DNA of 38,290 nt from the IMG/VR virus record IMGVR_UViG_3300009553_000801, positions 1-38,290 of that record, one strand, 5' to 3'. Source of the stretch: a virus. Position 1 is the stretch's first letter; every line of letters begins with the position of its first letter. The notes below the pieces were generated by a model. That model saw only the letters and a program-made list of their open reading frames with translations, was not told where the DNA came from and did not search any database. Position numbers and translations under genes: made by a program. Shown in pieces: positions 8,283 through 15,387 of the stretch.

Positions 8283-9749
8283 TCAGAGCCTGAATTCGAT
8301 CCGCGCCGCGAACACGAGGAAGCCGTTGGCGATGTCCGGTGCGGTCAGCACGTTGACCTGGCTGCGGTTCGTCCCGTCGCGCTCGACGATCAGCCGTGAG
8401 GTGAAGCCCGCCAGATCCTCGACCAGCCCGGCCAGCGCCCATTCATAGGCCAGCGCGATCAGCTCGGCGCGGATGATGCCCGGCGTCACGATCGCCTGGC
8501 CCGCGCCATACGGCGTGTCGTCATCGACCAGCTTGTGCCGCGGATATTTCTGCGCGATCCGCGCCCGCATCGAATAGCGCAAGTAACTGAGCGTCGCCGG
8601 CGTCGTGATGTCGAGCCAGGCGAGATCGTCATAGCCATAGGGATCGGTCTGATACATCGTGATCAGCCGCTCGATCCGCACCACGCCGCCCTGATCGACC
8701 GTGAAGGTCGAGATGCCGTCGCGCAAAGCCAGCTCTCGCTCCGTCCTGGTGAAGCGGCTCGGCTCCAGCGGCGGCAACAGCCCGCGCAGCTCCAGCGTCG
8801 TCAACGGCCGCGCAGGATCGATGCTCGCCTGCAGCGCAGCGACACCGCCGATCGCCGCTGCCCAGCGCCACGGCGGCGTCGGTGACAAATTCGCGCCGAT
8901 CATGCAGCAGAACTGCGAATTGCGCGCCGCGCCGAACGAGGTGACCGTGCCGAGCGAACCGCGAATGCCGGCGAACGCCATCCCGTCGATCTGCCGCAGC
9001 GGCCCCGCCCGGCTGCTCAACTCGGTATCGACCGCGCCGATGATCGTCGCGTCGGCCGTGCCGAGGATCATCGTCGAGAATTGCTCGTCGCCGATCGCCG
9101 CCCACACCGTTGAATAGTCGGGATTGCCGGCACCGCTCGCCATCACCACGATCGTCGCCGTGATACCGGCTGGCATCCGCTCGCCCTGGTAATAATTGGT
9201 GCGGACGCTGATGTCGTTGCCCATCGTCCCCTTGTGACGGCTGGTCAAAGTCACGACGGCCCCGGCCACCGAAGCGGTCACGTGCAGATCGAGATTGGCA
9301 TTGATCGCCGCACCCACCGCCGTCGCCACCGTCGCCGCCGCCGCCGCATTCGCCACCGCAACCGGCACCTTTGCGTCACCGATCATCAGCGGCAGCGTTC
9401 CGGCCGCCGTCGCTGTGCCGGCGATCGTGATCGTGCCCGTCGCCGCGGTGCCGCCGCCGAGATCGTCGAGCGCGCACGCCCAGGTCTCGGTCACCGCATT
9501 GACGACAGCCAGCTGCGCGATCATCGCCGCCAGCTGGCTGCCGCGACCGAACGCCTGGATCGCCTGCGAATTCGACGTGATCCGCACCGGCGTCAGCGCC
9601 GCGGTCAGCCCGGCCGCCAGCTTCTGGCCGATCACGAGGATCTTCGTCGGCGCAGCCGGCAGCCCGGAGATCGCCTTCGACGAATCATATTCGACATATT
9701 GCCCAGGGACCCGGATGTCGGACGGGATGCCGTTGAACGAGATCGTCAC
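8283..9749 (-). CDS. L: tail sheath protein (Mu gpL/gp39)
   Basis: A 488-residue contractile sheath subunit of the Mu gpL family. The N-terminus (ISFNGIPSDIRVPGQYVEYD) is diagnostic, and AAPTKILVIGQ follows. The C-terminal third (ITMYQTDPYGYDDLAWLDITTPATLSYLRY) is the conserved sheath core that contacts the tube. Length agrees with Mu gpL (about 495). The GTG start at 9749 overlaps the gp38 stop (GTGA). It polymerises around the tube and contracts on injection. Confidence 0.93.
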   Translation of the reverse strand: MTISFNGIPSDIRVPGQYVEYDSSKAISGLPAAPTKILVIGQKLAAGLTAALTPVRITSNSQAIQAFGRGSQLAAMIAQLAVVNAVTETWACALDDLGGGTAATGTITIAGTATAAGTLPLMIGDAKVPVAVANAAAAATVATAVGAAINANLDLHVTASVAGAVVTLTSRHKGTMGNDISVRTNYYQGERMPAGITATIVVMASGAGNPDYSTVWAAIGDEQFSTMILGTADATIIGAVDTELSSRAGPLRQIDGMAFAGIRGSLGTVTSFGAARNSQFCCMIGANLSPTPPWRWAAAIGGVAALQASIDPARPLTTLELRGLLPPLEPSRFTRTERELALRDGISTFTVDQGGVVRIERLITMYQTDPYGYDDLAWLDITTPATLSYLRYSMRARIAQKYPRHKLVDDDTPYGAGQAIVTPGIIRAELIALAYEWALAGLVEDLAGFTSRLIVERDGTNRSQVNVLTAPDIANGFLVFAARIEFRL

Positions 9750-9964
9750 TTCGCTTTCTCCTCAGCCGGTGCAGCCGCCTTCGCCGCTGCCGCCGCGGCC
9801 TTCGCGATCTCGCCGGCCGTGGTTTCCACCACATCCTCGTCAACCAGGCGCCGCAGCCAGAAGCTCTCGCGCGGCACCCCCTCGCCATGCGCCGCCAACA
9901 GCGCGCCATCGGGCTTGCGCACTCGCCGCCTCTCGGCCGGCTTCAGATAAAGTTCATCGGTCAT
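9746..9964 (-). CDS. gp38-like protein (DUF2635)
   Basis: A 72-residue member of the DUF2635 family, as Mu gp38. The pattern YLKPAxxRRVRKPDGALLAxxGExVPRxxFWLRRL is the full family signature. The C-terminus is an Ala/Lys-rich helix. It always lies just upstream of the sheath gene in Mu-like phages, as here, and starts 1 nt from the gp37 stop. Its role is not established; a sheath-associated or tail-assembly function is inferred from linkage. Confidence 0.88.
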   Translation of the reverse strand: MTDELYLKPAERRRVRKPDGALLAAHGEGVPRESFWLRRLVDEDVVETTAGEIAKAAAAAAKAAAPAEEKAK

Positions 9965-10603
9965 CTACTGCTCCAGTTCGACATGGTCGGTTGCGTCCGC
10001 GTCCGGATCGTCGGGCAGCTGCACCCCCGGCGTGACCGGGTCGGCATCGATGCCGCCGAACGCCGGCACGTCCCAATTCGCGTGGAAGGCGGTGAACGGC
10101 ACCGGCGCTTCGTGATCGAACGACAGCGGCTCGATCCAGAACCGCGTCTCCATCTCGACCGCGATCGCGCTGATCCCGCGCTTGCGCTGCGGGTCGGCCA
10201 TCTCGACTTGCTGAAAGCTGCGGCCCGGCTTCATCCGCGTGATGTCGAGCCCGAAATCCTGCCCCGTCAGCAGCATCAGCGCATCGATCGCGAGCTGATA
10301 CGATCCCGGCGACCCGTCGCGATCGCCATGCCGGCTCGACACTTCGTTCCGGCTGCTCTGCGCCGCGACGATCATGAAGAAGGTTCCGTCGGCGGAGACC
10401 GTGCCGCTATCCTCCTCGCGGATATTCTGCGCGCCGGCGAAGGTCGCCCACGCGGCCGGACAACGGATCTCGGGATGCGCCTGCAAATAGCTCGCCCAGT
10501 CATCCGGAAATGACTCTAGCGTCTTGAAGACATAGCCCAGCTTGCCCGGCCCCTCGGCCGCGCGCAGCCGCGCCAGCATCGCATTTTCGATCGTCGCGAT
10601 CAT
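9965..10603 (-). CDS. gp37-like tail protein (DUF1834)
   Basis: A 212-residue homologue of Mu gp37 (DUF1834). The start ATG at 10603 overlaps the stop of the preceding membrane protein gene (ATGA); the longer open frame to 10678 is not needed. The N-terminus (IATIENAMLARLRAAEG) is typical for the family, as is the mid-region YQLAIDALMLLTGQDFGLDI. A Pro/Asp-rich C-terminus ends the protein. In Mu this gene product (K) is needed for tail completion; the role here is assigned by family and position. Confidence 0.85.
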   Translation of the reverse strand: MIATIENAMLARLRAAEGPGKLGYVFKTLESFPDDWASYLQAHPEIRCPAAWATFAGAQNIREEDSGTVSADGTFFMIVAAQSSRNEVSSRHGDRDGSPGSYQLAIDALMLLTGQDFGLDITRMKPGRSFQQVEMADPQRKRGISAIAVEMETRFWIEPLSFDHEAPVPFTAFHANWDVPAFGGIDADPVTPGVQLPDDPDADATDHVELEQ

Positions 10604-10818
10604 CGCAGCCACCGCCAATGCCGCAGCGCGATAATCACCAGTTCGAAGCCCCAGCAGCTGACAAAGCTGATCGGCCAAGCGATCAGCACTGCGACCATCC
10701 AGACGACTTCCCAGCCGCTCATGTCGCGCACCATCCGGCTTTCGGTGAACAGCCAGAGCAGCGCCGAAGCGCCGACCAGCCAGACCGCCGCGCCGACCGC
10801 GAGGAGCAAATCGATCAT
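10600..10818 (-). CDS. small two-helix membrane protein in the tail cluster
   Basis: A 72-residue protein with two hydrophobic segments, residues 3-24 (DLLLAVGAAVWLVGASALLWLF) and about 38-62 (VVWMVAVLIAWPISFVSCWGFELVII). A basic C-terminus (RHWRWLR) suggests a cytoplasmic tail. It is coupled by ATGA overlaps to gpG upstream and gp37 downstream. Mu has no membrane protein here. It could be a second holin/antiholin or a superinfection protein expressed late; no family is recognised. Confidence 0.75.
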   Translation of the reverse strand: MIDLLLAVGAAVWLVGASALLWLFTESRMVRDMSGWEVVWMVAVLIAWPISFVSCWGFELVIIALRHWRWLR

Positions 10819-11324
10819 GCCGCCGCGCTCCCGGTCGCGTCGGGCACCGCCGTCTTCACATGGTCCATGGCCAGCGCCAGCACCTCGGCGCCATCCTCGG
10901 GCGCCAGGCCGATGAACTCACGCTTGGGCAGCGTCACCTTCTTGGCGAACACCCACGCCCCGCCCGGGATCTGAAACCGCAGCGCCTTCGCCGTCTTCGG
11001 CCGGATCGTCAGGCCCAGTTGATGCGCGATCATATAGCCGAGGTTGGTGCCGACCCGCGACTGGGTGGCATTGAAATCGCTCGTGATCGACTTTTTGCCG
11101 ATGCCAGATGCACTCAGCGTCTTGCCGCTAGTCTTGAGGCCCTTCTTCCACTTCTTGCCCTTGGGATCGGTCTCGAATTCGAACCGCTCCATGGTCGACG
11201 ATTCGTGATACCCGGCGATGTTCGCCATCAACGGTGTCAGGTCGCCGAGCTGCTGCTGCAGCTCGAACAGCTTGTGCTGAATGTCGCTGTCGCCGCCCAG
11301 GCGAATGCCGAAGTCGTCAGCCAT
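10815..11324 (-). CDS. G: virion morphogenesis protein (Mu gpG-like)
   Basis: A 169-residue phage virion morphogenesis family protein (Mu gpG/gp31). The mid-region DPKGKKWKKGLKTSGKTLSASG followed by ITSDFNATQSRVGTNLGYMIAHQLG is the family signature, as is LPKREFIGLAPED near the C-terminus. The family acts in tail completion and head-tail joining. In Mu, G lies directly after F in the head block. Here it lies between gp36 and gp37, a rearranged order. The ATG start at 11324 overlaps the gp36 stop. Confidence 0.9.
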   Translation of the reverse strand: MADDFGIRLGGDSDIQHKLFELQQQLGDLTPLMANIAGYHESSTMERFEFETDPKGKKWKKGLKTSGKTLSASGIGKKSITSDFNATQSRVGTNLGYMIAHQLGLTIRPKTAKALRFQIPGGAWVFAKKVTLPKREFIGLAPEDGAEVLALAMDHVKTAVPDATGSAAA

Positions 11325-11740
11325 CAGAAGCCGCCCAACTTTTCGCGCGAGAACACGCGACCGGGATCGTTGATCACCACGGCGCCGTCGCGCGCCTCCA
11401 GCGCCGCCGGATCGCCCTCATCGAGCTTGATCAGCCCGGCCGCGATCTTTCCCAGCGTCGCTTCGGCCGCTTTCTTGTCGTCGCGCGCCTTGTCAGTCGG
11501 CTCTTCGTAGAGATGATAAAACGCAATTTGGCAGACCAGGTCGATCAGCAGCGGCGGCACCGTCGTGCTCGCGCCCTTCGCGAAATATTTGGCGACATGG
11601 CCGTCCGCGAACGTGCTCGCCGTCTCCAGCGCCCAGCTCAGCCGCGGTTCGGCGCCGACCCAGTCATCGGCGTCCGCCAGCTGGATCAGCGTCGCTTCGC
11701 GATACCGCGCGCGCAAATCTGATGGGGCTGCATAGGCCAT
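11324..11740 (-). CDS. gp36-like head-tail connector (DUF1320)
   Basis: A 138-residue DUF1320 protein, as Mu gp36 (J). The N-terminus (YAAPSDLRARYREATLIQLAD) and the middle segment (VPPLLIDLVCQIAFYHLYEE) are diagnostic. It is likely an adaptor between portal and tail, by analogy with other small helical connectors. A 65-nt gap (11741-11805) precedes it, containing an AGAGGAAC stretch but no promoter I can support. Confidence 0.9.
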   Translation of the reverse strand: MAYAAPSDLRARYREATLIQLADADDWVGAEPRLSWALETASTFADGHVAKYFAKGASTTVPPLLIDLVCQIAFYHLYEEPTDKARDDKKAAEATLGKIAAGLIKLDEGDPAALEARDGAVVINDPGRVFSREKLGGF

Positions 11741-11805
11741 CGCAGGCTTTCAGTTCCTCTAAGTCGGGGTGCGGGGCGGCGCACAGGACAACGCCGCCCC
11801 GCAGG

Positions 11806-12327
11806 TCAGCCCTCGGCCGCGCTATGGGGTGCGGTCTCGGGCTTTGCTGTGGCGGTCGCCTTTTTGCCGGCGACCGCCTTCGCCACCTTCAGCGCGGCGA
11901 TTTCGGATGTCGCGGCATCGAGCGCGGCAGATAGTCGATCGCGATCCTCACAGGCCGCGCGACTCAGATCGCGCGTAGTCGCATGATCGCCGCGCTCCGC
12001 ATCCAGCTCGGCGCGCAGACCGGCGATAACCGCTTCCGGCGTCGGCGGCTCCACCGGAACCTCCGGTGCGCCATGCTCGGCGATCATGCCGTCGATCATC
12101 AGCTGCAGATGCTCAGCCGACAGATCGACCATGCCCTCCGGCAGCGCCACCAGCGAACCGTCTTCCAGCTCGACCCGGATCGTCAGCACCGGATCGAGCA
12201 GCAGTTCGCGCAGCCGCTCGCCATCCAGCGTCCGCACATCGACGGGCAGCGGCACGCGCTCGCCCCAGCTGAGGCCGGCACGCATATATGGCGTGCGGGC
12301 GCTGGTGATCATCAGCAGCCCGCGCAT
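11806..12327 (-). CDS. gp35-like protein (FluMu N-terminal domain)
   Basis: A 173-residue protein following the major capsid gene, in the Mu gp35 position. The N-terminus has ITSARTPYMRAGLSWGERVPLPV, close to the Mu-like FluMu N-terminal domain, then LDGERLRELLLDPVLTIRVEL. A long coiled-coil-like region (about residues 95-150) and an Ala/Lys-rich tail follow. ATG 12327 overlaps the capsid stop (TGATG). An in-frame ATG at 12312 would begin closer to the domain and is an alternative start. Role in the virion unknown. Confidence 0.8.
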   Translation of the reverse strand: MRGLLMITSARTPYMRAGLSWGERVPLPVDVRTLDGERLRELLLDPVLTIRVELEDGSLVALPEGMVDLSAEHLQLMIDGMIAEHGAPEVPVEPPTPEAVIAGLRAELDAERGDHATTRDLSRAACEDRDRLSAALDAATSEIAALKVAKAVAGKKATATAKPETAPHSAAEG

Positions 12328-13226
12328 CAGGGCAGCCGATCCGCTTCGATGATCACCAGCTCGTTGAAGTAGACGTTCGATTCACCGCCGACCAGATTCT
12401 GTTTGAGGAACAGGTCGCGCGCCGCCGCGCGGTTCGAAACGCCCGTGACGATATGCGTCGGGCGAATGCCCATCGGGTCGCCGGCCTCGTCTTTCCAGCT
12501 CGCCATCAAATCGCGCGCGATGACATAATTTGCGGCGTTGAGTGTCGCGGTCGAACGATAAGCGAGGTTCCACATCGTATAGCCCATCGCGCCGCGCGCT
12601 TCGCCATAGCAGCCGAACTCGCCGGTATCGGCGACCTTGCTGTCCTCCGGATTGGTGATCATCCAGAAATGCGGCTTCTCGCGGTCCTGGAACAGCAGCG
12701 GCTTCAGCGGCTTGCCAAGGTCGAGCAAATACCAGGGCTGGACGGTGCCGACCGTATTGATGTTCGAATACGTCGTGCCATCGTCCTGAAACGACGGGTG
12801 GCTGGCGTCGAAGAAGTTCTGGTTGTCGAAGCACGGCCGCACATTGCCATTGGCCAGCGCGTCCCAGCGCATCCGGTCGGGCCAAAGCTCGGCTTCCATG
12901 CCCCAGCCCTCGAACATCGGACCGTAGATACCGAGATTGTCGTCGGCGATCTGATGCTTGTGGATGCCCGTCGTCGCCTCATACGGGTCGTTCATCAGCT
13001 GGTAGGCGCGCTCTTCGAGCGACTTCACCCGCTTGGCCCCAACCCATTTGCGAAACGTCGGCATGGCGCCCAACCAGCCATAGGTCTCGATCTTGGTCGA
13101 CGACGGCACCGTCATCGACATTTCGCTGCCGACCGGCTTGGCCTTCAGCTGGCCCTTCTTGAAGGCGTCGTTGAACCCGGTGCGCAGCGCTTCCAGGAGC
13201 GCGACGGTGACAATTCTCTGCGGCAA
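12327..13226 (-). CDS. T: major capsid protein (Mu gpT)
   Basis: A 299-residue Mu gpT-type major head subunit (HK97 fold family). Family motifs include FNDAFKKGQ at the N-terminus, YGWLGAMPTFRKWVG near residue 50 and FFDASHPSFQDDG in the middle. The start is a TTG at 13226, supported by an AAGGAG ribosome-binding site 8 nt upstream; there is no ATG or GTG near it. A TTG start for the most abundant virion protein is unusual. It forms the icosahedral shell after assembly on the scaffold. Confidence 0.92.
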   Translation of the reverse strand: MPQRIVTVALLEALRTGFNDAFKKGQLKAKPVGSEMSMTVPSSTKIETYGWLGAMPTFRKWVGAKRVKSLEERAYQLMNDPYEATTGIHKHQIADDNLGIYGPMFEGWGMEAELWPDRMRWDALANGNVRPCFDNQNFFDASHPSFQDDGTTYSNINTVGTVQPWYLLDLGKPLKPLLFQDREKPHFWMITNPEDSKVADTGEFGCYGEARGAMGYTMWNLAYRSTATLNAANYVIARDLMASWKDEAGDPMGIRPTHIVTGVSNRAAARDLFLKQNLVGGESNVYFNELVIIEADRLP

Positions 13227-13238
13227 GGTCTTGGCTCC

Positions 13239-14048
13239 TTAGTAGGCGATTTCGAGGATGCCGTTGACGGCACCCGCGGTGGCGAACGGCGCGCCTGGCG
13301 CGATCTGCAGACGCTGGCCTGCGGTCACGATGGCGGTGGCGTCGCCGGCGGTCGGCTGCGCGGTCACGATCACGCCGGCTGCGGCGCCATCGGCGATCGT
13401 GTTGGTCAGGCCGACGACGGTTGTCGCGGCGCCGCTGATCACGGTGATGTCGCCACCCGTGGTCACCGCCGCCTGGACGATCACCGTATTGCGGATGATC
13501 CGTCCGCTGACCGGCGACACCAGCTGCTGGTTGGTCGGCGCCAGCAGGTCGGTCTGGTTGATGGAATAGGGGATCGCGACGATCCTCTGCCCCAGCGCCG
13601 TCGTCTCGGCGGCCACATAGACCCAGACGCCCTCGGTGCCGACTTCCAGGACGATGCCCGCCATCGCGCGGGTCCCGCCGGCCGAATGCAGCGCCACCGT
13701 TTCGTCATCGACGATGTAGCAGCGGCCGAGGCGGTTCACCGTCGCGATCGCATCGACGCCGGCCGAATTCTTGAAGAGAAAGACGCCCTCCTCGACATCG
13801 ACGGTCGCGCCGCCGTCGACGCCGGTCCCGGTCACCGACGCGCTGAACACGCCGACGGCACGATAGGTCGCCGCATCGGTCTGCTTGGCCGGGTCGTTGC
13901 CGCCCTGGCCGAGCCGGCCCGGCCGCACATAGCCCGATTGCAGCACCGCCAGTCCGCCCTGGTAACAGACCGCGTTCGCGGCGATGCCGCAATTGAGCAG
14001 ACCCTTGCGCGCGAAGCGCTGGACCTTGCGTCCCTTAGCGAGCGCCAT
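13239..14048 (-). CDS. putative capsid decoration/cement protein (gp33 position)
   Basis: A 269-residue protein between the protease/scaffold and capsid genes, the place of Mu gp33. Residues 1-165 contain GGLAVLQSGYVRPGRLGQGG and later YIVDDETVALHSAGGTRAMAGIVLEV, a beta-rich layout seen in small head decoration proteins. Residues 165-269 are Thr/Ala/Val-rich short strands (VSGRIIRNTVIVQAAVTTGG and on), which look like a second beta domain and make it longer than Mu gp33. The start ATG at 14048 overlaps the end of the protease gene by 14 nt. Function inferred from position and fold pattern. Confidence 0.65.
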   Translation of the reverse strand: MALAKGRKVQRFARKGLLNCGIAANAVCYQGGLAVLQSGYVRPGRLGQGGNDPAKQTDAATYRAVGVFSASVTGTGVDGGATVDVEEGVFLFKNSAGVDAIATVNRLGRCYIVDDETVALHSAGGTRAMAGIVLEVGTEGVWVYVAAETTALGQRIVAIPYSINQTDLLAPTNQQLVSPVSGRIIRNTVIVQAAVTTGGDITVISGAATTVVGLTNTIADGAAAGVIVTAQPTAGDATAIVTAGQRLQIAPGAPFATAGAVNGILEIAY

Positions 14049-14580
14049 TCGTCAGTTCCTCGTTCTTGGCCTTCAGGAAATCAGCCTGGTTGAGGCCGAT
14101 CATCTCGCACGCGGCGATTTCGTCGGCGGTCAGCGTCGTGACCGGTTCGATCCGGCGATCGCCGGTCTGCGACTGCGCCGATGCGATTACCGGCGCGCCG
14201 GCCGACCAGCGGTCCCACGCCGAACGATCGACCTTGGCGAAGTCCAGCCCCCATTGCCGATCGGCCGGCGCCAGCTTGCCGCCGGCGATCGCCGCGTCGA
14301 CCGACGCCGCGATCCGATCGCCTTCGAGCGCGTCGAGCCGTCCGCGCAGCTGCTCGAATGTGCCGACCGGCACGAACTTGGTTGGATCGACGGACGTGCC
14401 CGCCGCGCCGATCGCCGCGACGATCTGCGCGGCGGTCGCGTCGGCCGGCAGCTTCAGCGCCGCCGCGATTTCGGGTGCCGGCGTCGATGTGGCCCCGGCC
14501 AGTTTCATGATGGCTTCGAGGATCGCCGCCTCATCGGCATCCTCGGCGAGGCCGAGGGCCATCGCGATATTTTTGAGCAT
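14035..14580 (-). CDS. Z: scaffold protein (Mu gpZ) from an internal start
   Basis: Within the protease gene, residue Met165 (ATG at 14580) is preceded by GGAGAACCC, a good ribosome-binding site. It begins a 181-residue helical protein (MLKNIAMALGLAEDADEAAI) that forms the scaffold, as Z does inside I in Mu. The internal product is expected to exceed the full-length protease in amount. The assignment rests on the site, the domain boundary and the Mu precedent. Confidence 0.7.
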   Translation of the reverse strand: MLKNIAMALGLAEDADEAAILEAIMKLAGATSTPAPEIAAALKLPADATAAQIVAAIGAAGTSVDPTKFVPVGTFEQLRGRLDALEGDRIAASVDAAIAGGKLAPADRQWGLDFAKVDRSAWDRWSAGAPVIASAQSQTGDRRIEPVTTLTADEIAACEMIGLNQADFLKAKNEELTNGAR

Positions 14581-15072
14581 GGGTTCTCCAGCAGCTTCGG
14601 ATGCGACGACAGCGGCCATGTCGATCGCGGGATTGTTGGTCAGGGCCGCATTGCAAAGGAAGGTGACGCGGTTCGCCGCATCGACGTGAAAGACGGGACT
14701 GGTGTAGCGATACTCGCGCGCGGCGATCGCGGCGGCGGCGGCCGGCGTCCATTCCACCGTCCCCCAGATGCCGTCGTCGCGCGCGACCAGGGTCGCCGGG
14801 TCGATCCAGCCCGATGCCGGCGCCGTCGCCCCGGCGATCTTCGCCGCCGCGATCGCCTGGTGATCGAAATCGAAATTGAAGTGCCGCCCGCCCAGGCGCT
14901 GGCGCGTCGCCGCGATCACCCGCGCCGCATGCGCCACATCGTCCAGCCGATACGGCCCACGCCCATCCGACATCCGGATCGTGCCCATAGGCAGCAGCTG
15001 CACCAGCGTCGGCGCCCGCCCATCGGCAAGCGCAATGACGATGCCCGCCGCAATGACGATGTTGGATGCCAC
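14035..15072 (-). CDS. I: prohead protease (Mu gpI) with scaffold domain
   Basis: A 345-residue Mu gpI-type prohead protease with the scaffold at its C-terminus. Likely catalytic region: FDFDH at 67-71 (His71) and YTSPVF at 123-128 (Ser125), typical of the family. Residues 165-345 are the helical scaffold. The start is a GTG at 15072, the first codon after a likely late promoter (dyad at 15156-15171). The protease matures the prohead by degrading the scaffold. No upstream ATG fits. Confidence 0.88.
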   Translation of the reverse strand: MASNIVIAAGIVIALADGRAPTLVQLLPMGTIRMSDGRGPYRLDDVAHAARVIAATRQRLGGRHFNFDFDHQAIAAAKIAGATAPASGWIDPATLVARDDGIWGTVEWTPAAAAAIAAREYRYTSPVFHVDAANRVTFLCNAALTNNPAIDMAAVVASEAAGEPMLKNIAMALGLAEDADEAAILEAIMKLAGATSTPAPEIAAALKLPADATAAQIVAAIGAAGTSVDPTKFVPVGTFEQLRGRLDALEGDRIAASVDAAIAGGKLAPADRQWGLDFAKVDRSAWDRWSAGAPVIASAQSQTGDRRIEPVTTLTADEIAACEMIGLNQADFLKAKNEELTNGAR

Positions 15073-15387
15073 CCGCCCGAATCCCCGATCGTCGGCCGGG
15101 CAAATTGCCCCGCATCGACAAGCCGGTTATGGGCGGGGGCGACAGGCCTCTCTTACCTGAAATATTTCAGGGTCGGCCTTCTTCTCCTCCCCCCCTCGGG
15201 GGGTGCGGTCGCAGGCTCATCCCCCGGATGGGCCAAAGGGCGGTCGCGCCGCCGGGTGAGGGTCTGTTCACCATCGCGCCAATATTGAAAATCAACCGCT
15301 CGCCTGCTATATCCAAACCGAGCCTGCTCCCGTTTCGGACGTTTGGCCCGCGCACATGGTGACATGTCGGCAGCGGTCAGGGCAGGC
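15073..15387. other. 315-nt intergenic region between gpF and protease genes
   Basis: No convincing gene is seen; short frames on the minus strand (about 62 and 70 codons) have no family resemblance and include repeat-derived Pro/Arg/Gly runs. The region holds a very strong hairpin CCCCCCTCGGGGGG (15190-15203), a GCCGGGTGAGGGTC element (about 15251-15264) shared with the early-region repeats, and the activator dyad (15156-15171). The hairpin follows the gpF transcript and precedes the new promoter, so it may terminate the upstream late transcript, although no T-run follows it. Confidence 0.6.
15126..15171 (-). promoter_or_regulatory. late promoter with Mor-type activator dyad (PI equivalent)
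   Basis: The perfect 16-bp palindrome CCTGAAATATTTCAGG occupies 15156-15171. On the minus strand exactly 24 nt separate it from the -10-like hexamer CATAAC (15131-15126), which would give a start near 15119, upstream of the protease/scaffold gene. No good -35 is seen, as expected for an activator-dependent promoter. The same palindrome and spacing recur upstream of the amidase gene at 26 kb. In Mu, activator C drives PI from the same place; here the only recognisable activator gene is mor. Confidence 0.7.

Noticed and set aside
15153-15365. Two short minus-strand frames in the gap before the protease gene
   Set aside because: They overlap the hairpin, repeat and activator dyad, and their residues are mostly repeat-derived; no ribosome-binding site or family.
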